Shown one piece after another: positions 35,431 to 44,793 of a stretch of DNA of 64,000 nucleotides. The position numbers and the translations under genes are program-made. The notes under the pieces were generated by a model that was not told where the DNA came from, made no database searches, and saw only the letters and a list, made by a program, of their open reading frames with translations. Positions within the stretch are counted from its first letter, which is position 1; each line of letters opens with the position of its first letter. The stretch covers positions 1 to 64,000 of the forward strand of contig NZ_FRAB01000036.1 of the NCBI RefSeq assembly GCF_900142195.1. The letters run 5' to 3'. The stretch comes from Paraburkholderia terricola. Its GTDB lineage: Bacteria; Pseudomonadota; Gammaproteobacteria; Burkholderiales; Burkholderiaceae.

Positions 35431-36456
35431 ATGAACACCGCCACTCAGGCTCCGAAGGATCCAGCCGATAGCGCCACCGAGCGCTTCCGTCATGGCTTCC
35501 TGAAGGGCAACCCGCAGCTCACGAAAAACGGCGAGCTCAAACATCTGTTGTCGATCGAGGGCTTGCCGAAGGCGATCGTCAATCACATTCTCGATACCGC
35601 CGAGCAGTTCGTCAGCGTGACCGATCGCGAAGTGAAAAAGGTGCCGCTCCTGCGCGGCAAGTCGGTGTTCAATCTGTTCTTCGAGAACTCCACGCGCACC
35701 CGCACCACCTTCGAGATCGCCGCCACGCGGTTGTCGGCGGACGTGCTGAATCTGAACATCAACGCGTCGTCCACGAGCAAGGGCGAATCGCTGCTTGACA
35801 CGATCAACAACCTCTCGGCGATGCATGCCGATATGTTCGTCGTGCGTCACGCATCGAGCGGCGCGCCTTATCTGATCGCCCAGCATTGCGCGCCGCACGT
35901 GCACGTGATCAATGCCGGCGACGGCCGTCATGCGCACCCCACGCAAGGGCTGCTCGACATGTACACGATCCGCCACTACAAGAAGGACTTCACCAATCTG
36001 CGGGTGGCGATCGTCGGCGACATTCTGCATTCGCGGGTCGCGCGCTCCGACATTCATGCGTTGACCACCCTCGGCGTGCCGGAAGTGCGCGCGATCGGTC
36101 CGCGCACGCTATTGCCGGGCGGGCTCGAGCAGATGGGCGTGCGCGTGTTCCACAATCTCGACGAAGGCCTGAAGGACGTCGACGTGATCATCATGCTGCG
36201 TCTGCAAAACGAGCGGATGAGCGGCGCGCTGCTGCCCTCGGCGCAGGAGTATTTCAAGAGCTGGGGCTTGACGCCCGAGCGCCTCGCGCTCGCGAAGCCC
36301 GATGCGATCGTGATGCACCCCGGCCCGATGAATCGCGGCGTCGAAATCGATTCGCAGGTGGCCGACGGTCCGCAGTCGGTGATCCTCAATCAAGTGACGT
36401 TCGGCATCGCGGTGCGCATGGCGGTAATGGGCATCGTCGCGGGCAATCACGATTGA
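35431..36456 (+). CDS. pyrB: Aspartate carbamoyltransferase catalytic subunit
   Basis: This 341-residue enzyme makes carbamoyl-aspartate from carbamoyl phosphate and aspartate, the second step of pyrimidine synthesis. The carbamoyl-phosphate site FFENSTRTRTTFE, the loop SSTSKGESLLDT with the active-site Lys, HPTQGLLD and the aspartate-side MHPGPMNRG are intact. The N-terminus has about 25 extra residues, as in class A ATCases that form a complex with a dihydroorotase-like partner. ATG 35431 was preferred over a longer unsupported frame. No pyrI is present; pyrC-like follows. Confidence 0.95.
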   Translation: MNTATQAPKDPADSATERFRHGFLKGNPQLTKNGELKHLLSIEGLPKAIVNHILDTAEQFVSVTDREVKKVPLLRGKSVFNLFFENSTRTRTTFEIAATRLSADVLNLNINASSTSKGESLLDTINNLSAMHADMFVVRHASSGAPYLIAQHCAPHVHVINAGDGRHAHPTQGLLDMYTIRHYKKDFTNLRVAIVGDILHSRVARSDIHALTTLGVPEVRAIGPRTLLPGGLEQMGVRVFHNLDEGLKDVDVIIMLRLQNERMSGALLPSAQEYFKSWGLTPERLALAKPDAIVMHPGPMNRGVEIDSQVADGPQSVILNQVTFGIAVRMAVMGIVAGNHD

Positions 36457-36583
36457 ACTCGCCGGCTTCGAGCGCCGTCACGCAACGGGTGTCACGGCGC
36501 GCCGTCAGCACGACGGCACGGCAGCGTGCGAACCCGCGGCAAGTCACGCGAAACCTGGCTGAACACTGAACACAAGGCAGCGC

Positions 36584-37864
36584 ATGAAGATTCATATTCA
36601 AGGCGGCACGCTGATCGATCCGGCAGCGGGCACCGAACAGCAGCAAGACATTTTTATCGCGGCGGGCAAGATCGCCGCGATCGGCAACGCGCCTGCCGAT
36701 TTCCAGGCCGAGAAAACCATCGACGCGAAGGGCCTTTGGATCGCGCCGGGCCTGGTCGACCTTGCCGCGCGCTTGCGCGAGCCGGGCTATGAACACAAGG
36801 CCACGCTCGAATCGGAAATGGCCGCGGCGCTCGCGGGCGGCGTGACCAGTCTCGTGTGCCTGCCGGACACCGATCCGACGCTCGATGAACCGGGCCTCGT
36901 CGAGATGCTCAAGTTTCGCGCGCGCAATCTCGATCAGGCGCACGTCTATCCGCTCGGCGCATTGACCGTCGGTCTCAAGGGCCATGTGATCACCGAGATG
37001 GTCGAACTGACGGAAGCGGGCTGCATCGGCTTTTCGCAGGCCGACGTGCCGGTGGTCGACACGCAGGTGCTGATGCGCGCGCTGCAATACGCGAGGACCT
37101 ACGGCTACACCGTATGGCTGCGTCCCGTGGATGCCTATCTCGGCAAGGGCGGCGTGGCCGCGAGCGGCGCGTTGGCGTCGCGCCTCGGGCTGTCGGGCGT
37201 GCCGGTGTCGGCGGAAACCATCGCGCTGCACACCATTTTCGAACTCGTGCGCGTGACCGGCGCGCGGGTGCATCTGTCGCATGTGTCGTCGGCGGCGGGC
37301 ATTGCGCTGGTACGCGCCGCCAAGGCCGAGCGCTTGCCGGTGTCATGCGACGTTACCGTGAACCACGTGCATCTGATCGACCTCGACATCGGCTATTTCG
37401 ACGCCCAGTACCGGCTCGATCCGCCGCTTCGCCAGCAACGCGATCGCGACGCGATCCGCGCAGGCCTCGTCGACGGCACGATCGACGCGATCTGCTCCGA
37501 TCACACCCCGGTGGACGACGACGAAAAGCTGCTGCCGTTCGCCGAAGCCACGCCGGGCGCGACGGGTCTCGAACTATTGCTGTCGTTGACGGTGAAATGG
37601 GCCGACGAAGCGGGCTTGCCGCTCGCGAAGGCGTTCAACCGCATTACCGCGGCGCCGGCCGATGTGCTGAACCTGGAAGCCGCGGGCCGCATCGCCGTGG
37701 GCGGCGCGGCGGACCTGTGCGTGTTCGACCGCCACGCGCATTGGCTCGTGGAACCGCGCGCGCTGAAGAGCCAGGGGCACAACACGCCGTTCCTCGGCTA
37801 TGAACTGCCGGCGCGCGTGCGGGCGACCATCGTGTCCGGCCGCCTCGCGTTCGAACAGCGCTAA
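36584..37864 (+). CDS. pyrX: Dihydroorotase-like protein lacking metal ligands (PyrX/PyrC' type)
   Basis: This 426-residue amidohydrolase-fold protein follows pyrB. The canonical first metal motif Asp-x-His-x-His-x-Arg-Glu-Pro is changed: the sequence reads VDLAARLREPG, so the two His are Ala61 and Arg63. The later HLSHVSSAAG and SDHTPVDDDEK blocks remain. Active dihydroorotase needs those His residues for zinc, so this copy is probably non-catalytic. In Pseudomonas such pseudo-dihydroorotases (PyrC'/PyrX) are structural partners that hold the class A ATCase dodecamer together. The extended PyrB N-terminus fits that role. A true PyrC should be encoded elsewhere. Annotation as an active pyrC would be misleading. 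Confidence 0.88.
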   Translation: MKIHIQGGTLIDPAAGTEQQQDIFIAAGKIAAIGNAPADFQAEKTIDAKGLWIAPGLVDLAARLREPGYEHKATLESEMAAALAGGVTSLVCLPDTDPTLDEPGLVEMLKFRARNLDQAHVYPLGALTVGLKGHVITEMVELTEAGCIGFSQADVPVVDTQVLMRALQYARTYGYTVWLRPVDAYLGKGGVAASGALASRLGLSGVPVSAETIALHTIFELVRVTGARVHLSHVSSAAGIALVRAAKAERLPVSCDVTVNHVHLIDLDIGYFDAQYRLDPPLRQQRDRDAIRAGLVDGTIDAICSDHTPVDDDEKLLPFAEATPGATGLELLLSLTVKWADEAGLPLAKAFNRITAAPADVLNLEAAGRIAVGGAADLCVFDRHAHWLVEPRALKSQGHNTPFLGYELPARVRATIVSGRLAFEQR

Positions 37865-37899
37865 CATCCGCGGCATTGCCCGTTACGGAAAGCTCCGAC

Positions 37900-38736
37900 A
37901 TGAAGCTCGCGTTACGCAAGGCCCGTCTCATCGCGCATCTGCTGCACGGCATGTGGATCGTCGCGACGCGCTTTCCTAAAGCCGGCCCGGACCGGCGTCA
38001 TGCGCTCAATCGCGCATGGTCGCTGAAAATGCTGCGTTTGTGCGGCATGCGGCTCGTCGTGCATAACGACGGTGCGCGCCTCGACCGCGGCGCGCTGGTG
38101 GTCGCCAATCACATCTCGTGGATCGACATCTACGTGATCAATGCATGGCGGCCCACGCCGTTCGTGTCCAAGGCGGAGATTCGCAATTGGCCGCTGGTGG
38201 GCTGGCTCGCGCAGCAATTGGACACGGTGTTCATCCAGCGCGAGAAGCGCAGCGACGCGAAGCGGATCATGCATGAGCTCGCCGACCGCTTGAGCGCCGG
38301 TGAACTGATGTGCGTGTTCCCTGAAGGCACGACGTCCAATGGACTCGCGCTGCTACCGTTTCACGCGAACATGTTTCAGGCGGCGGTATCGGCCTCGGCG
38401 CCGGTGCAGCCGCTGTGCATCATGTACGAGGACGCGCAAGGCCGGCAATCCACCGCGCCCGCCTATATCGACGATCTGTCGCTGGCGGATTCGCTGAACC
38501 TGCTGTTGCGCGGCGGACCCTTGACCGCGCATGTGTATGTGGGTGCGCCGCTGGCGCCGGGCGCCGACCGGCGCACGCTGGCGGCCGAAGCAGAAGCGGT
38601 CATTGCGGCTGCGTTGCAGGAAATGCAAAGCGGCATGGCGAGCGCCGGTGCCGTGTGTGCCGAGGAAGCCGCAACGCCTGCCGTGACGCAAGCGCTGATC
38701 GAAGAGCCAATCGACCAGCAGGGCCGCTCGGCGTAA
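37900..38736 (+). CDS. 1-acyl-sn-glycerol-3-phosphate acyltransferase (PlsC family)
   Basis: This 278-residue membrane-associated acyltransferase has a hydrophobic N-terminal helix, then block I NHISWIDIY (His-x4-Asp), the FIQREKRSD block and block III FPEGTTSNGLAL. These are the full set of the PlsC/LPLAT family. It would acylate lysophosphatidic acid or a related lipid such as an ornithine lysolipid. ATG 37900 with GGAAAG upstream was chosen; a TTG 24 bases earlier is less likely. It follows the pyrimidine genes in the same direction but has no functional link to them. It converges with apaH. Confidence 0.87.
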   Translation: MKLALRKARLIAHLLHGMWIVATRFPKAGPDRRHALNRAWSLKMLRLCGMRLVVHNDGARLDRGALVVANHISWIDIYVINAWRPTPFVSKAEIRNWPLVGWLAQQLDTVFIQREKRSDAKRIMHELADRLSAGELMCVFPEGTTSNGLALLPFHANMFQAAVSASAPVQPLCIMYEDAQGRQSTAPAYIDDLSLADSLNLLLRGGPLTAHVYVGAPLAPGADRRTLAAEAEAVIAAALQEMQSGMASAGAVCAEEAATPAVTQALIEEPIDQQGRSA

Positions 38737-38806
38737 CGTTCAGTCGGTTCAGCCGACAGATCGTTGCGCCGCGATGAGCCGACGGTTCTTGCCAGGCACA
38801 ACCGGC

Positions 38807-39718
38807 TCAATTACCGGTGCCAGCCTCGCGGCAAGGCTCGCAATCGACCTGCGTCAGCGTGCGCTCGGCGGGATTGGGCGCGAGTCGCACGGCCGACAGC
38901 TTTTCGCCCCATACGCAGCCGGAGTCGAGTCCGATCAGGTTGTCGCGCAAGGTCAAGCCGACTGCGGCCCAATGGCCAAACACCACGGTGACGTCCGCGG
39001 TTTTGCGCGACGGCACGTCGAACCACGGCATGCAACCCGGCGGCGCGGCGTTCAGGCCGCCGCTTGTGCTGAAATCCATCGCGCCATCGGCGGTGCAGAA
39101 ACGGATGCGTGTCAACGCGCTGCACGTCAGCCGCAAGCGGTCGATGCCCTTCAGGCTGGGCGTCCAGCGGTTCGGCTCGTTGCCGTACAAACCGGCGAGT
39201 GTTTCCTTCCAGCTCGGCGCGCGCAGCGCGCGCTGCAATTCGTCGGCGAGTTCCATCGTGAGGTCCGCGTCCCACTGCGGCAGGACGCCCGCGTGCACCA
39301 TCAGCATGCCGTTGTCGAAGTGCGCGAGCGGGCGGTGGCGAATCCATTCGAGCAGTTCGGGGGCGTCCGGCGCGGCGAGGATTTCGTCGATCGTGTCGCC
39401 TTTCTTCGACTTGCGAATTCCCGCCGACACCGACAGCAAATGCAGATCGTGATTGCCCAGCACCGGCACGGCGAGCTCACCCATCGCGATGACGTCGCGC
39501 AGCGTGGCGAGCGATTCCGTCCCACGGTTGATCAGGTCGCCCGCGAACCACAGCGGCGTGCCCGCCGGCGGCGCGGCCTTGGCCAGCAGCCGCTGGAACG
39601 GCGTGCGGCAGCCTTGCAGGTCGCCGAAGGCGAGCGGTGGCGGGTGCGGCTGTGAAGCGGAGTGGGTGCTGGAAGTGCTCAAGGGTGTCATCGAGGGATT
39701 CGGTGCAGTTTGATACAT
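38807..39718 (-). CDS. apaH: Symmetrical bis(5'-nucleosyl)-tetraphosphatase
   Basis: This protein of about 300 residues hydrolyses Ap4A to two ADP. It shows the metallophosphatase motifs AFGDLQGC, WFAGDLINRG, VLGNHDLHLL and MVHAGVLPQWD, and SGCVWGEKLSAVRL near the C-terminus. The length is slightly above the E. coli enzyme because of a Ser/Thr/Pro-rich N-terminal tail. The start is uncertain: ATGs at 39730, 39718 and 39691 all lie before the fold and none has a strong ribosome binding site. In Burkholderia apaH marks the border of the O-antigen locus, and the same holds here. Confidence 0.93.
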   Translation of the reverse strand: MYQTAPNPSMTPLSTSSTHSASQPHPPPLAFGDLQGCRTPFQRLLAKAAPPAGTPLWFAGDLINRGTESLATLRDVIAMGELAVPVLGNHDLHLLSVSAGIRKSKKGDTIDEILAAPDAPELLEWIRHRPLAHFDNGMLMVHAGVLPQWDADLTMELADELQRALRAPSWKETLAGLYGNEPNRWTPSLKGIDRLRLTCSALTRIRFCTADGAMDFSTSGGLNAAPPGCMPWFDVPSRKTADVTVVFGHWAAVGLTLRDNLIGLDSGCVWGEKLSAVRLAPNPAERTLTQVDCEPCREAGTGN

Positions 39719-39891
39719 GCGGTTACGCATGCGACGTGCCGCGCTGGGCAGTGCAACATCGTAGCGTGACATAATAGCCCGTTTGAAGCGCGGGCATCGC
39801 CCATGCGCCGTCAGGCGCAGCCGGAAGGGCATAGCGCTGGCGCCCACGCGATATTGCGGCACAACAGGATGACCTCGTGAACGGAGAAAGC

Positions 39892-40803
39892 ATGTCGACC
39901 TATCATGCGAAGCAACCCATCCGCACGCTCGTCACCGGGGCGAGCGGCTTCACTGGCCGTTATCTGGTCGACAACCTGCTCGGCCGCGGGCATACGGTGA
40001 TCGAAACGATCGCCGGGCGCGACGAGCCGGAAACGCCCACGCGCCTGCGTCTCGACATCACGTCGCCGGATGCGTGCCGGCGCGTGATCGAAACGGCGCG
40101 GCCCGACTACATCGTGCACCTCGCCGCGATCAGCTTCGTGGGTCATAACGATCCGCTCGACTTTTACCGCGTCAATGTAATCGGCACGCTCAATCTGCTC
40201 GAGGCCTGCTCGGCCGTCGGTCATACGCCGCGCAAGCTGTTGATCGCGAGCAGCGCGAACGTATATGGCAATGTGACGAGCGACGCCATCGAGGAGAGCT
40301 TTCCGGTCACGCCCGTCAACCACTATGCCGCCAGCAAGGCGGCAATGGAAACAATGGTGCGGACGTGGTTCGACCGGCTGCCGATCCTGATCGTGCGGCC
40401 GTTCAACTATACCGGTCGCGGACAGGCGTCGAATTTCCTCGTGCCGAAGATCGTCGAGCATTTCGCGCGGCGCGAACCGTCCATCGAGTTGGGCAATATC
40501 GACGTGGCGCGCGATTTCTCCGACGTGCGCTATGTGGCGAGCGCTTATGAAGCGCTGCTCGATTCCGAGGCCGCGGCCGAAACGGTCAACGTCTGCACCG
40601 GCACGCCCTATACGCTGCGCGAGATTCTCTCGGCGGCCAGCGATCTCACGGGCCACGAACTCGACGTGCGGATCAATCCCGCCTTCGTGCGGCAAACCGA
40701 CGTCAAGATGCTGGCCGGTTCGCCCGCGAAACTGCGTACGCTCGTGCCGGAAGTCGAATCGATTCCGTTCATGGAGACACTGCGCTGGATGTTGGCGGCT
40801 TAG
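39892..40803 (+). CDS. rmd: GDP-6-deoxy-D-mannose reductase-like (Rmd) short-chain dehydrogenase
   Basis: This 303-residue extended SDR has VTGASGFTGRYLVDNLL for NAD(P), SSANVYG, and NHYAASKAAMETM with Tyr-x3-Lys. The text RPFNYTGRGQASNFLVPKI and ELGNIDVARDFSDVRYV is typical of Rmd, which reduces GDP-4-keto-6-deoxymannose to GDP-D-rhamnose. No gmd dehydratase is in the window to supply its substrate. ATG 39892 follows GGAG; a GTG 15 bases earlier is less likely. It is divergent from apaH and is followed by a 552-base gap before rmlB, so it has its own promoter. Confidence 0.82.
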   Translation: MSTYHAKQPIRTLVTGASGFTGRYLVDNLLGRGHTVIETIAGRDEPETPTRLRLDITSPDACRRVIETARPDYIVHLAAISFVGHNDPLDFYRVNVIGTLNLLEACSAVGHTPRKLLIASSANVYGNVTSDAIEESFPVTPVNHYAASKAAMETMVRTWFDRLPILIVRPFNYTGRGQASNFLVPKIVEHFARREPSIELGNIDVARDFSDVRYVASAYEALLDSEAAAETVNVCTGTPYTLREILSAASDLTGHELDVRINPAFVRQTDVKMLAGSPAKLRTLVPEVESIPFMETLRWMLAA

Positions 40804-41355
40804 TTATTTTTACCGAAAATCGATTCGCAGAGGTAGCGCCAGGCAAGTCTGACCGATATGAGTGGCGTACCCGTTTGCGACGCATGCCATTCAATCTGGG
40901 TGTTGGAATGTAATCGTGCTGCAAATTCCGAAACGGTTTGTAGCAAGCGGGAAAATTACGAAATTTGGATGTGATCGCCCATCAGGCCGGCCGCTCGAGC
41001 CGGCACACCAAATAGCGGGATTAAGGCGTGTCCTTACCACAAGCTTGTGTCAGGCCTGTATGGATCAGGGCTTCCCCCCACTGTTTTTTTGCTTCCGGTG
41101 CGATGTATCAAGTCGTATAGGGGCATTGTTTTGGAGGCTGGCTGTCATATAATCTCCGCTCCCAAAGCGTCAAAAGCGCGCCTGGCCGTGGTGCTCTTCG
41201 TCTCCATTGCCTAATGAGGCACGGCCGTGTATCCCAGCCGATTGTTGCGAGGACCCGCATTCAACGAGCGTCCGGCCGGTGCTGCAGGCGCCGGCGGAGG
41301 TGGGGCGGGGCGCGTTGCCTATGCTGCGGCGCACGAATACAACTTAAGGATTTGT
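40804..41355 (+). promoter_or_regulatory. Leader region and promoter of the O-antigen operon
   Basis: This 552-base gap holds no supported gene. A good sigma-70 pair is TTGTTT at 41126-41131 and TATAAT at 41148-41153 with 16-base spacing, about 200 bases before rmlB. The long untranslated leader would leave room for RfaH-type or other transcript control, but I found no exact JUMPstart/ops element. Confidence 0.55.
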
Positions 41356-42417
41356 ATGATTCTCGTAACGGGCGGCGCCGGCTTCATCGGCGCGAATTTC
41401 GTGCTGGACTGGCTCAGTGCAAGTGACGAACCTGTGGTGAACGTGGACAAACTCACGTACGCGGGTAATCTGGCCACGCTTAAGTCGCTTCAGGGAAGCG
41501 ACAAGCACATTTTTGCCCGGGTCGACATCTGCGATCGTGCCGCGCTCGACGCATTGCTGGCTGAGCACAAGCCGCGCGCCGTGCTGCACTTCGCGGCGGA
41601 GAGCCACGTTGACCGTTCCATCGACAGCCCGGTTGACTTCGTGCAGACCAACGTGATTGGCACGTTCACGCTGCTCGAGGCGGTTCGCACCTACTGGAGC
41701 GCGTTGCCGGAGGCCGAAAAGTCGGCTTTCCGCATGCTGGCAGTCTCCACCGACGAAGTCTTCGGCTCGCTCGGTCCGCAAGATCCTCAGTTTTCCGAAA
41801 CAACACCGTACGCGCCGAATAGCCCCTATTCGGCCACGAAAGCCGCATCGGATCATCTGGTGCGGGCGTACCGCCACACGTACGGTTTGCCGACGCTGAC
41901 TACCAACTGTTCGAACAACTACGGTCCGTATCATTTCCCGGAAAAACTCATTCCATTGATGATCACCAATGCGCTCGCAGGCAAGTCGTTGCCGATCTAC
42001 GGCGACGGTCAGAACGTGCGCGACTGGCTGTATGTGACCGACCACTGCTCGGCAATCCGCCAGGTGCTCGCGAGCGGCAAGCCGGGTGAAACCTATAACG
42101 TCGGCGGCTGGAACGAGAAAACCAACCTCGAAGTCGTCCATACCCTGTGCGACCTGCTTGACAAACTGAAGCCCAAGGCGGGAGGCTCGTATCGCGACCA
42201 GATGACCTTCATCAGGGATCGTCCGGGCCATGATCGCCGTTATGCGATCGACGCGCGCAAGCTCGAGCGCGAGCTTGGCTGGAAGCCGGCCGAAACGTTC
42301 GAGACGGGGCTCGCGAAGACTGTCCAGTGGTATCTCGACAACCAGGAATGGGTCGACGAAGTCGCTTCGGGCGAGTACCGCAAGTGGGTCGAAACCAACT
42401 ACGCGCAACGCGCGTAA
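41356..42417 (+). CDS. rmlB: dTDP-glucose 4,6-dehydratase
   Basis: This 353-residue SDR converts dTDP-glucose to dTDP-4-keto-6-deoxyglucose, the second step of dTDP-L-rhamnose synthesis. It has GGAGFIGANFVLDWL, the sugar-binding HFAAESHVDRSI, the catalytic STDEVFGSLG with Asp-Glu, and YSATKAASDHLVR with Tyr-x3-Lys. ATG 41356 follows AAGGA at 41346-41350 and gives the normal length; the upstream frame extension is unsupported. It starts the rmlBACD unit and precedes rmlA by 10 bases. Confidence 0.97.
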   Translation: MILVTGGAGFIGANFVLDWLSASDEPVVNVDKLTYAGNLATLKSLQGSDKHIFARVDICDRAALDALLAEHKPRAVLHFAAESHVDRSIDSPVDFVQTNVIGTFTLLEAVRTYWSALPEAEKSAFRMLAVSTDEVFGSLGPQDPQFSETTPYAPNSPYSATKAASDHLVRAYRHTYGLPTLTTNCSNNYGPYHFPEKLIPLMITNALAGKSLPIYGDGQNVRDWLYVTDHCSAIRQVLASGKPGETYNVGGWNEKTNLEVVHTLCDLLDKLKPKAGGSYRDQMTFIRDRPGHDRRYAIDARKLERELGWKPAETFETGLAKTVQWYLDNQEWVDEVASGEYRKWVETNYAQRA

Positions 42418-42427
42418 GGGCGGCACG

Positions 42428-43321
42428 ATGGCACGCAAAGGCATCATTCTCGCGGGCGGGTCGGGCACGCGGCTGTATCCGATTACGCATGTCGTGTCGA
42501 AGCAATTGCTTCCCGTGTACGACAAGCCAATGATCTATTACCCGCTGTCGACGCTGATGGTCGCAGGCATTCGCGACGTGCTGATCATCTCGACGCCGCA
42601 AGACACGCCGCGCTTCGAGGCGATGCTCGGTGACGGCAGCCAGTGGGGGATGCACATTCAGTATGCTGTGCAGCCCTCGCCGGACGGGCTCGCGCAGGCG
42701 TTCATCATCGGCAGGGAGTTCGTGGGGAACGACCCGTCGGCACTCATTCTCGGCGATAACATCTTCTACGGCCACGATCTGGCGAAGCAGCTTGAGCGCG
42801 CCAATGCGCAGACCGACGGCGCGACCGTGTTCGCGTATCACGTGCATGATCCGGAGCGGTATGGCGTGGTTGAATTCGATAAGGAATTCCGCGCGCTGTC
42901 GATCGAGGAGAAGCCGGCAAAGCCGCGTTCGAATTACGCGGTCACGGGGCTCTACTTCTACGACAAACGCGTGTGCGACATAGCGGCGGACATCGTGCCG
43001 TCGCCGCGCGGCGAACTCGAGATTACCGACGTGAATTCGCGTTACCTGAAGGACGGCGCGCTCGATGTCGAAATCATGGGGCGTGGTTATGCGTGGCTGG
43101 ACACGGGCACCCATGAATCGCTGATCGAGGCGGCGACGTTCATTGCGACCCTGCAGAAGCGCCAGGGGCTTGTGGTCGCGTGCCCGGAAGAGGTCGCTTA
43201 TCGTAAGCGCTGGATCGACGCCGAGCAATTGATGAAGCTCGCGCAGCCACTCGCGAAGAACGGTTACGGTCAGTACCTTAAAAACATTCTTACGGATCAA
43301 GTGGCATGGCCATCCAGGTAA
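42428..43321 (+). CDS. rmlA: Glucose-1-phosphate thymidylyltransferase
   Basis: This 297-residue nucleotidyltransferase joins dTTP and glucose-1-phosphate to dTDP-glucose, the first step of the rhamnose pathway. The N-terminal GGSGTRLYPIT signature, KPMIYYPLSTLM, LGDNIFYGHDL and WLDTGTHESL are complete. ATG 42428 was chosen because the family starts right before the signature. The last 16 bases overlap the rmlC start, indicating coupled translation. dTDP-L-rhamnose probably inhibits it allosterically, as in its homologues. Confidence 0.97.
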   Translation: MARKGIILAGGSGTRLYPITHVVSKQLLPVYDKPMIYYPLSTLMVAGIRDVLIISTPQDTPRFEAMLGDGSQWGMHIQYAVQPSPDGLAQAFIIGREFVGNDPSALILGDNIFYGHDLAKQLERANAQTDGATVFAYHVHDPERYGVVEFDKEFRALSIEEKPAKPRSNYAVTGLYFYDKRVCDIAADIVPSPRGELEITDVNSRYLKDGALDVEIMGRGYAWLDTGTHESLIEAATFIATLQKRQGLVVACPEEVAYRKRWIDAEQLMKLAQPLAKNGYGQYLKNILTDQVAWPSR

Positions 43322-43857
43322 CAGTAACGGTGCTTCCCGAAATCAAGATCATCGAACCGAAGGTGTTCGGCGACGCGCGAGGCTTCTTCTTCGAGAGCTT
43401 CAATGCGCGCGAATTCGCGGAGCAGGTGGACAGCAGCGTCGAGTTCGTGCAGGACAACCATTCGCGTTCGGCGAAGGGCGTGCTGCGCGGGCTGCACTAT
43501 CAGATCGAACATGCGCAGGGCAAGCTGGTGCGCGTGGTCGAGGGCGAGGTGTTCGACGTCGCGGTCGACATCCGCAAGAGCTCGCCGAATTTCGGCAAGT
43601 GGGTCGGTGTGAATCTGTCGGAAGAAAACCATCGGCAGTTGTGGGTGCCGCCGGGATTTGCACATGGCTTCGTCGTGCTGTCGGAGTGGGCGCAGTTCCT
43701 CTACAAGACGACCGACTACTGGTATCAGGCGCATGAGCGCAGCATCGTGTGGAACGATCCGGAGATCGGCATCGAATGGCCGATAGATTTCGAGCCCCTG
43801 CTCGCGGCGAAGGATGCGGCGGGCAAGCGGCTGGCGGAAGCGGAGGTGTTCGCATGA
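43306..43857 (+). CDS. rmlC: dTDP-4-dehydrorhamnose 3,5-epimerase
   Basis: This 183-residue cupin-fold enzyme epimerises C3 and C5 of the keto sugar. FGDARGFFFESFNAREF, the substrate His in VLRGLHYQIEHAQGKLV, VDIRKSSPNFGKWVG and VPPGFAHGFVVLS are all family signatures. Length is standard. The start overlaps rmlA and its stop overlaps rmlD by ATGA. The gene order B-A-C-D is the one found in many Burkholderia O-antigen loci. Confidence 0.97.
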   Translation: MAIQVTVTVLPEIKIIEPKVFGDARGFFFESFNAREFAEQVDSSVEFVQDNHSRSAKGVLRGLHYQIEHAQGKLVRVVEGEVFDVAVDIRKSSPNFGKWVGVNLSEENHRQLWVPPGFAHGFVVLSEWAQFLYKTTDYWYQAHERSIVWNDPEIGIEWPIDFEPLLAAKDAAGKRLAEAEVFA

Positions 43858-44756
43858 AGATTTTCGTCACCGGTGCGAACGGCCAGGTTGGCTGGGAACT
43901 TGCGCGCAGCCTGTCGGTGCTGGGCGAAGTGCGCGCCGTCGATCGCCGCAGCTTCGATCTCTCGAAGCCCGATACCTTGCGTCAGTCCGTGCTCGACTTC
44001 TGCCCGGACGTGATCGTCAACGCGGCGGCCTACACGGCGGTCGACAAGGCTGAAAGCGAGGAAGCGCAGGCGACCACGATCAACGGCGAGGCCGTCGGCG
44101 AACTCGCGCGCGCGGCGCGCGAATGCGGCGCGCTGTTCATCCATTACTCGACCGACTACGTGTTCGACGGCTCGAAGCAGGGTGCGTATCTGGAAACGGA
44201 CGACACCTGCGCCGTCAACGCCTACGGCCGCAGCAAGCTCGCGGGCGAACTCGCCACGCGTGAGGCGGGCGGCGACTGGCTGGTGTTCCGCACGACCTGG
44301 GTCTATGCCGCGCGTGGCAGTAACTTCATGCGCACTATTTTGCGTCTGGCGGCGAGCCGCGAGGAATTGCGCATCGTCGGCGACCAGTTCGGCGCCCCGA
44401 CGTGGGCACGCGACATCGCCGACGCCACCGCGCAGATCGTGAGCCGCGCGATAGCCGAGCGACGCGCCGGCACGTTCCGTTCGGGACTGTTCAATCTGTC
44501 GGCGGGCGGCTCGACCAACTGGCACGGCTACGCCGACGCGATCATCGCGGAGGCGCGCCGGCTGCAGCCCGACACTGAGTACATGGTGAAATCGGTCGTG
44601 CCCATCCGCACCGACGAGTATCCGTTGCCCGCACCGCGTCCGGCCAATTCGGTGTTGTCCAACGACGCGCTGCAGACGCGTTTCGGCGTTCGCCTGCCGG
44701 ACTGGCGAGTCGGCATGTCGCTCTGCCTGGCCGACTTGCTCGCCGCGTTCCGCTAA
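43854..44756 (+). CDS. rmlD: dTDP-4-dehydrorhamnose reductase
   Basis: This 300-residue SDR performs the last step to dTDP-L-rhamnose with NAD(P)H. It has VTGANGQVGWELA, NAAAYTAVDKAESE, STDYVFDGSKQGAY and YGRSKLAGE with Tyr-x3-Lys. ATG 43854 overlaps the rmlC stop. Together the four genes give a complete pathway from glucose-1-phosphate. The product feeds the GT2 rhamnosyltransferase-like enzymes encoded downstream. Confidence 0.97.
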   Translation: MKIFVTGANGQVGWELARSLSVLGEVRAVDRRSFDLSKPDTLRQSVLDFCPDVIVNAAAYTAVDKAESEEAQATTINGEAVGELARAARECGALFIHYSTDYVFDGSKQGAYLETDDTCAVNAYGRSKLAGELATREAGGDWLVFRTTWVYAARGSNFMRTILRLAASREELRIVGDQFGAPTWARDIADATAQIVSRAIAERRAGTFRSGLFNLSAGGSTNWHGYADAIIAEARRLQPDTEYMVKSVVPIRTDEYPLPAPRPANSVLSNDALQTRFGVRLPDWRVGMSLCLADLLAAFR

Positions 44757-44793
44757 GTGCCGGAACCTTTTCACGACACTTCGACAGGAGAGG

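Noticed and set aside
41100..41160. Possible JUMPstart/ops element before rmlB
   Set aside because: No match to the ops core was found; only a sigma-70-like promoter is supported.
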